Of a stretch of DNA of 64,000 nt, positions 59,606 through 64,000 are shown in pieces (the first letter of the stretch is position 1; each line of letters opens with the position of its first letter). The notes under the pieces were generated by a model. That model made no database searches. It was not told the DNA's origin and saw only the letters and a list, made by a program, of their open reading frames with translations. This DNA comes from VRUE01 sp963737575 (GTDB taxonomy: Bacteria; Actinomycetota; Thermoleophilia; Solirubrobacterales; 70-9). Position numbers and translations under genes: made by a program. The stretch spans positions 434,001 to 498,000 of the forward strand of contig CAVTTJ010000005.1 of NCBI GenBank assembly GCA_963737575.1. Reading direction: 5' to 3'.

Positions 59606-60364
59606 ATGGCCTCGGCATTGCCCCCGCTATATGCACACCGGCTCGGCCGCCACTACGGTCCGGACTCCTCGGCGGCCGCACTTCGCCACACCCTGACCGG
59701 CCCGGTCGAGGGCCTCGAGACCGATGTATGCCTGACCGCCGACAATCGACTGGTCCTGTTGCACGATCCGCTGCTCACGCTCGGCACCACGCTTGATGGC
59801 TGGGCGCGCCAAAGGACCGCTGAAGAGATTCGATCGGCGCTCATCCGTGATTCTGCGGGAGAGCCGACGACGGAGCACCCGCTCCTGCTCGAGGAGCTGA
59901 TCGACCTGGTGCCGGAGGGGGTCGGCCTCCAGCTCGAGGTCAAGGCGCACGCCGACCCGGCTCTCGCCTGCCGCACCTCCGAGGCGCTCTGCGAGCGGCT
60001 TCGGGGGGAGCCGATCCGCGATCGAGTCGAGGTGATCAGCTTTCATCGCGAGGCATGCGCTGTCGCCTCCGCAAGCGGGATCCCGTCCCGCCTCGTGGTC
60101 TGGGCCGACTATGCCCCCGAGGCGCTCGCTTCTTGGGCTCTCCGGAGCGGAGTGGACGGGATCTCGGTCGAGCACTTCTTGCTCTCCGAGCGGTTGGTCG
60201 GGGTGCTTCGGGACGCCGGACTGAGCGTCAACGCAGGTACTGTGAACCACCCGGAGCTCCTCAGCCGGGTGCTCGAGTTCGCGCCCGATGCGATCTGCAC
60301 TGATCGCCCTCACGAGATTCGCGCGGCGGCTGAAACAGTCACCGCCCTGGCGCTGCCGCCCTGA
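59606..60364 (+). CDS. Glycerophosphodiester phosphodiesterase family protein
   Basis: 252-residue TIM-barrel enzyme. YAHRLGRHYGPDSSAAALRH has the first His-Arg (usually HRG, here HRLGRHYG). LETDVCLTADNRLVLLHDPL supplies the Glu-Asp metal ligands and the catalytic His, GVGLQLEVKA the third acid, and DAICTDRPHEIRA the closing loop. Signal peptide absent, so a cytosolic enzyme. It probably cleaves glycerophosphodiesters from phospholipid turnover. Confidence 0.85.
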   Translation: MASALPPLYAHRLGRHYGPDSSAAALRHTLTGPVEGLETDVCLTADNRLVLLHDPLLTLGTTLDGWARQRTAEEIRSALIRDSAGEPTTEHPLLLEELIDLVPEGVGLQLEVKAHADPALACRTSEALCERLRGEPIRDRVEVISFHREACAVASASGIPSRLVVWADYAPEALASWALRSGVDGISVEHFLLSERLVGVLRDAGLSVNAGTVNHPELLSRVLEFAPDAICTDRPHEIRAAAETVTALALPP

Positions 60365-60793
60365 GAGCGATTGCCTGCGGCTTACGTGATCCTCAGTTCT
60401 CTCAACGTCAGGACTCCCCACTCTCCGTGCTGGATGGCATGGCCGAGTGCGGCCTTGACAACCGGGTCACAGCGCGCTGAGCGCGAGGGTCCGCAGGCAG
60501 AGCCCACGCTACCGCTTGAGAGGAGGAGCGGCCGCGCTACTGCTTTCGAGTACTGCGCGTGGAAGCGGCCGCAACTGCAAACAATGCGGTCTTTCGCGCT
60601 AAACCAAACATATAGGACCTCCTGGTTGGGATCCGGTCCGCCGACGTTAGTCCTTGCCTGGCCCGGAAAATCCGTGATTCCCCGCACATTTGTCTGCGGA
60701 AGTATCCGCATGCAGGGGAAAGGGGGACACCGGAGATCGGGCTGAAGCGCCGCTCCGTTGTGGCGGCAGTCTTATCTTGTCACCCCTGCCCTA
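60365..60793. other. Stretch without a supported gene
   Basis: A minus-strand frame (60382-60711, 109 residues) exists but shows no ribosome-binding site and no recognisable fold. Base composition is lower in GC than the flanks. The right end adjoins the IS element. Confidence 0.4.
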
Positions 60794-61951
60794 GTGACCT
60801 GAGTCGTTAGTTCGCAGGCACAGCGACATCTGTCGTCGAAGTCGTCGCCATCGCAAGCGACGATGGGAGGCCTCATGCCCCGACGTGTGGATGTCGTGCT
60901 CAAAGACGAGGAGCGGGAGGTGTTGGAGCGCTGGGCCAGGCGCCCGAAGAGCGCGCAGGCCCTGGCGCTGCGCTGCCGGATCGTGTTGGCGGCCGCCGGC
61001 GGCGAGCCGAGCAAGGAGATCGCGGCTCGGCTGGGCTGCAGCACGCAGACGGTCGGTCGCTGGCGGGGCCGCTTCGCCAGGCGCGGCCTCGACGGTCTCC
61101 ACGACGAGCCGCGCCCGGGCAAGCCGCGGCAGATTACCGACGAGGAGATCGAGCGGGTGATCGTCAAGACACTGGAGGAGCAGCCCTCCGACGCGACCCA
61201 CTGGTCGACGCGCCAGATGGCGGCCGCGACGGGGATGAGCCAGACGGCGATCAGCAGGATCTGGCGGGCGTTCGGGCTAAAGCCCCACCGCACCGAGCAC
61301 TTCAAGCTCTCGCCCGACCCCCAGTTCGTCGACAAGGTGAGAGACATCGCCGGGCTCTACCTCAACCCGCCCGAGGCGGCGGTGGTGCTCTGCGTCGATG
61401 AGAAGTCCCAGATCCAGGCCCTCGAGCGCTCCTCGCCGGTGCTGCCGCTGATGCCGGGCGTGCCCGAGCGCCACACCCACGACTACGTTCGCAACGGCAC
61501 CACGAACCTCTACGCCGCGCTCGACGTCGCCTCCGGGCGGGTGATCGCCGACATGACCCCAAGGCATCGCGCCGAGGAGTTCCGCAAGTTCCTCAACATG
61601 ATCGAGGGCGCCGTGCCCGACCACCTCGACGTCCACGTCGTGCTCGACAACTCCTCGACCCATAAGACGCCCTCGATCCAGCGCTGGCTGCAGCGCCACC
61701 CGCGCTTCACCTTGCACTTCACACCCACCTACAGCTCCTGGCTGAACCTGGTCGAGCGCTGGTTCGCCGAGCTGACCACGAAGTGGATCAAGCGCGGCTC
61801 CCACCGCTCGGTCCGCGACCTCGTCGCCTCGATCCGCACCTGGATCGCGAATTGGAACGAGGAGCCCAAGCCCTACATCTGGCACAAGAGCGCTGATGAG
61901 ATCCTCGACAGCCTTGCCGCCTACTGCCAGCGGATCAATGACTCAGGTCAC
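60794..61951 (+). mobile_element. Intact IS630-type insertion sequence
   Basis: 1158 bp flanked by TA on both sides (60792-60793 and 61952-61953), the usual target duplication of IS630/Tc1 elements. The terminal inverted repeats start GTGACCTGAGTC and match at 22 of 27 positions. It carries one transposase gene. It inserted within cassette 3, 29 bp before repeat C. Confidence 0.9.
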
Positions 61952-61954
61952 TAG
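60863..61954 (+). CDS. IS630-family transposase
   Basis: 363 residues (ATG 60863; ATG 60875 is also possible). The N-terminal helix-turn-helix is ALALRCRIVLAAAGGEPSKE then IAARLGCSTQTVGRWRGRFA. The DDE domain has VVLCVDEKSQIQALERSSPV (first Asp), HVVLDNSSTHKTPSIQRWLQ (second Asp) and SSWLNLVERWFAELTTKWIK (Glu). All catalytic residues are present, so it may be active. The stop codon TAG lies at 61952-61954, where TA belongs to the target duplication and not to the element. Confidence 0.95.
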   Translation: MGGLMPRRVDVVLKDEEREVLERWARRPKSAQALALRCRIVLAAAGGEPSKEIAARLGCSTQTVGRWRGRFARRGLDGLHDEPRPGKPRQITDEEIERVIVKTLEEQPSDATHWSTRQMAAATGMSQTAISRIWRAFGLKPHRTEHFKLSPDPQFVDKVRDIAGLYLNPPEAAVVLCVDEKSQIQALERSSPVLPLMPGVPERHTHDYVRNGTTNLYAALDVASGRVIADMTPRHRAEEFRKFLNMIEGAVPDHLDVHVVLDNSSTHKTPSIQRWLQRHPRFTLHFTPTYSSWLNLVERWFAELTTKWIKRGSHRSVRDLVASIRTWIANWNEEPKPYIWHKSADEILDSLAAYCQRINDSGH

Positions 61955-61980
61955 CTGGTTCGCCTCATCTGGAGGATGGG

Positions 61981-62137
61981 CGTGGTACCAACTTGGTACC
62001 GGACGCATCGTCCGATCTGTCCGATGCTTCCCGAACCGGGGACAGATGGCACGCCTGGGACGCGTAGGGACGCATATGGCAGTCTTGTCCTCCGGCTGGG
62101 GGCCGAGCGGTCGCCGGTTCAAATCCGGCCTCCCCGA
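61981..62137 (+). repeat. 157-bp island repeat, copy C
   Basis: Same length as A and B but more diverged in the middle (for example GCTTCCCGAACC and AGATGGCACGCCT). It keeps the GGTACC pair, the doubled GTCCGAT, GGGACGCGT and GGGACGCAT, and an exact tRNA-Pro tail at 62093-62137. Confidence 0.88.
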
Positions 62138-62344
62138 TAGCGCGGAGGTGACCCACCGAAGGCAGTTCGCCGACAACGCCGTCTTGATCATGCCCGGGGG
62201 ACGCCGACGGGGGGCAGAGGCCGCTACGGGGCGATTCTGTCGAGTATGTACCGCCGTGACACGGACGGAGCCCGGAAGCTGGCGTTCCATCAGCAGACCC
62301 TGCTGCCCGGCGACTGAGTCTCCGGGCCGGGCTGGGAGCCATCG

Positions 62345-63493
62345 GTGAAGGCGGTGCGCGCGCTGCTGTCGCCACGCGTTCTGCGCGCCACGGTGCCGCC
62401 GCTGGCGTCGATCTTCGGCAGCGGCTTCCTGATCATCGTGCCCGTTCTCGAGCGTACCCTTGGCGCGCTATCGGTGGTCGGGATCGCCGGCGTCTGCGGC
62501 TTCGCCTGGCTGGTCGGCACCGCGATCCGCCACAACATGGCCGCCGTCGAGCCGCTGCTCGAAGAGGGACGGGTCGACCGCCTCCGCGACTGGTCCGAGC
62601 GGGGCTCGGACCTGGTGATCGCGATCGCCTACGTGATCTCGGTCGCCCTCTATTTGCGGATCATGTCGCTGTACGTCGTCGAATATGCCGCCTCCGGTTC
62701 CGAGCTCGCCGAGCGGGCGCTGGCCTGCGGCGCCGTGCTGGCGATCACGGCGGTGGGCGTCCTTCGCCGGTTTGCCGGCCTCGACCTGCTCGAGCGATTG
62801 GCGCTCGGCGCCGTGTTGGCGCTGACCACGGTTCTCGGCGGCGCGCTCTTCCTCAGCGACGGCCAGGACCTCCTCGGCGGCGGCCTGAGCCTGCCGCCTG
62901 TGCCCGACCGGAGCCTCGCCGACGTGCTGCTGATCCTCGGCGGGATTGTGATCACCGTCCAGGGCTTCGAGACGGTCCGCTACCTGACCGATGAGTACGA
63001 CCGCCGGACGCGGATCCTCGCCTGCCGCCTGTCGCAGCTCATCTCCTCCTCGGTCTACATCGGGTTCGTCGCGGTGGCGACGCCGATGATGGGCCTGGGA
63101 ACGGGCGACGGCGCCGACGTGACGCTGCTCGACATCACCGGGCGGCTGCTGCCGGCACTCGCCGTCGCAGTCGTGGTCACGGCGATCCTCAGCCAGTTCA
63201 GCGCCGCGGTCGCCGACACGATCGCCGCACACGGCAATCTGGATCGCCATCTCCCCGGCCCGATGGGAGGGCCGCTCCCCTACCTCGCCAGCGGCGTGGC
63301 GGCGATCCTCCTCGTCTGGCTGGTCCCCATCTTTACCCTGATCGTCGTCGCCTCGCGGGCGTTCGCGGCCTACTACGCGCTGCAGTGCCTGGTCGCGTTC
63401 CGGACCTCGGACGGCATCGCGCCGAGGCTCGGCTTCGGCGTCCTGGGCGCAATCCTGGCCGCGGTCGCCCTCCTGGCCGAGCCGGCGGGCTAA
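62345..63493 (+). CDS. Multi-pass membrane transporter of unknown substrate (APC-like)
   Basis: 382 residues from GTG 62345 with about 10-11 transmembrane helices: PPLASIFGSGFLIIVPVLER, VVGIAGVCGFAWLVGTAI, DLVIAIAYVISVALYLRIMS and LLILGGIVITVQGFETVRYL. An early glycine-rich break (IFGSGFLI) and GGIVITVQGFETVRYL are reminiscent of amino-acid permease-like folds, but I cannot assign a family. It is the only gene of cassette 4 and has the GAG-rich codon use of core genes. Confidence 0.65.
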   Translation: MKAVRALLSPRVLRATVPPLASIFGSGFLIIVPVLERTLGALSVVGIAGVCGFAWLVGTAIRHNMAAVEPLLEEGRVDRLRDWSERGSDLVIAIAYVISVALYLRIMSLYVVEYAASGSELAERALACGAVLAITAVGVLRRFAGLDLLERLALGAVLALTTVLGGALFLSDGQDLLGGGLSLPPVPDRSLADVLLILGGIVITVQGFETVRYLTDEYDRRTRILACRLSQLISSSVYIGFVAVATPMMGLGTGDGADVTLLDITGRLLPALAVAVVVTAILSQFSAAVADTIAAHGNLDRHLPGPMGGPLPYLASGVAAILLVWLVPIFTLIVVASRAFAAYYALQCLVAFRTSDGIAPRLGFGVLGAILAAVALLAEPAG

Positions 63494-63524
63494 TCCGCCG
63501 GTGCCGCGAACGCAGGGAGGTGCG

Positions 63525-63604
63525 CGACGTGTGAGGACACATAGAGCAGTCACGTCGACCGCCTGGCGGCCGAGCGGTCGCCGGTTCAAATCCGGCCTCC
63601 CCGA
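63525..63604 (+). repeat. Diverged island repeat, copy D
   Basis: GTGAGGACACATAGAGCAGT aligns with the GTAGGGACGCATATGGCAGT part of copy C. The tRNA-Pro core at 63560-63604 has two changes in the anticodon region, and its last 37 nt are exact. It marks the outer right end of the array. Confidence 0.7.
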
Positions 63605-63931
63605 AACGAAAACCCCTGCAATCGGGTAGAGCTGGAGACGACCCTTCAGCAGCTGACGCTCTTCACTCCCGGCCCGGGGAGGCCGAAGGCCCGGCGCCAG
63701 ACCCAGAGGCGTAGAGGCAGAAACCGCCTTCCAGGGGGACTTGTAGAGCGATTCGAAGAGCGAGGCGGGCGGAGATTTCGGGTACGTCCCCGGGAAAGGA
63801 CCTTGCCGGCCAGGGCTTTCGCCTGCCGTCGCTGACGGTCCTAAAACTGGCGTGCCTGGCGTCGTCGTCGGCCCGGGGCAATTGGCTACCGTCTCTGATT
63901 GAGGGGACCGAGCAAATCTAAGGAGATAACG
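63605..63931. other. Intergenic stretch after the array
   Basis: No supported gene; a minus-strand frame at 63663-63881 has random-looking composition. Probably the chromosome resumes here. The final 30 bp hold AAGGAGATAACG, the ribosome-binding site of the next gene. Confidence 0.4.
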
Positions 63932-64000
63932 ATGTACAGATCGATTGAACCACCCCGTCGCACCGCGGCGGTTGGAATAGCAATTCTCATCGCCGCCGTT
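63932..64000 (+). CDS. Start of an exported or membrane protein (partial)
   Basis: ATG 63932 follows AAGGAGAT at ideal spacing. The 23 visible residues (YRSIEPPRRTAAVGIAILI and so on) have a basic stretch followed by a hydrophobic core, as in a signal peptide or membrane anchor. The gene continues beyond the window. Confidence 0.6.
   Translation, partial: MYRSIEPPRRTAAVGIAILIAAV

Larger units (their letters stand above)
54861..62137. mobile_element. Putative integrative cassette 3 (composite)
   Basis: Lies between tails B and C. It contains an internal tRNA-Pro-like tail at 56612, so it may be two older elements. Cargo: exported beta-helix protein, broken ATPase, CmpB-like protein, CspA, methyltransferase, glycerophosphodiesterase and an IS630-type element. 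No integrase was found. Confidence 0.45.
62138..63604. mobile_element. Putative single-gene integrative cassette 4
   Basis: Only 1467 bp between tails C and D, containing one membrane-protein gene. The right boundary is a diverged repeat whose last 37 nt match the tRNA tail exactly. Confidence 0.5.

Noticed and set aside
60382..60711. 109-codon minus-strand frame
   Set aside because: No ribosome-binding site, no motif and atypical composition.
63525..63900. Possible tmRNA or riboswitch at the right end
   Set aside because: No tag-peptide frame, no tRNA-Ala-like 5' end and no recognisable aptamer; the tRNA-like part is the tRNA-Pro tail.

Overview
The window is high-GC, gene-dense bacterial DNA, most likely from a Thermoleophilia (Solirubrobacterales-like) actinomycete. 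This is inferred from the gene content: a fused FbiC, a complete set of F420 side-chain genes, a crotonyl-CoA carboxylase/reductase with a MeaA-type mutase, GTG/TTG starts, and large exported proteins with Lys/Ser/Thr-rich C-termini. No 16S gene is present, so the placement is not proven.

Region 1 (1-40.6 kb) looks like ordinary chromosome. It holds ethylmalonyl-CoA-type carbon metabolism (meaA-like, ccr), clpS, rmuC, ygfZ, and an mntR-mntH pair with a palindromic operator. An F420 block follows: fbiC, then an overlapping minus-strand operon npdG-cofD-cofC-cofE. After it come CoA chemistry (HMG-CoA lyase, two acyl-CoA carboxylase beta subunits, acetoacetyl-CoA synthetase), an ABC-2 exporter, two tRNA-Leu genes, a rhodanese, a MerR regulator with a MerR-type promoter, several exported proteins of unknown function, a tRNA-Trp-like gene and tRNA-Gly. 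Several genes here carry apparent single-base frameshifts.

Region 2 (40.6-63.6 kb) is an accessory island anchored on an intact tRNA-Pro(GGG) gene at 40608-40681. The last 45 nt of that tRNA recur exactly at 49606-49650, 54816-54860 and 62093-62137, and with two mismatches at 63560-63604. The three exact copies sit at the right end of a conserved 157-bp repeat that carries short iterated motifs upstream of the tRNA tail. This reads as four integrative cassettes (about 9.0, 5.2, 7.3 and 1.5 kb) stacked at one tRNA, with no integrase gene in any of them.

Cassette cargo: (1) a coiled-coil protein, an HdeD-like protein, a lipid kinase with a TetR regulator, and a five-gene translationally coupled aromatic ring-hydroxylation/extradiol-cleavage operon; (2) zinc-ribbon and unknown proteins, an acyltransferase-SGNH protein and a winged-helix regulator; (3) an exported beta-helix protein, a broken AAA ATPase, a CmpB-like membrane protein, CspA, a methyltransferase, a glycerophosphodiesterase and an intact IS630-type element; (4) a single multi-pass membrane transporter.

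Two further signals cut across the map. Most exported-protein genes strongly prefer GAA for glutamate while cytosolic neighbours use GAG. A long palindrome is inserted in frame inside fbiC.
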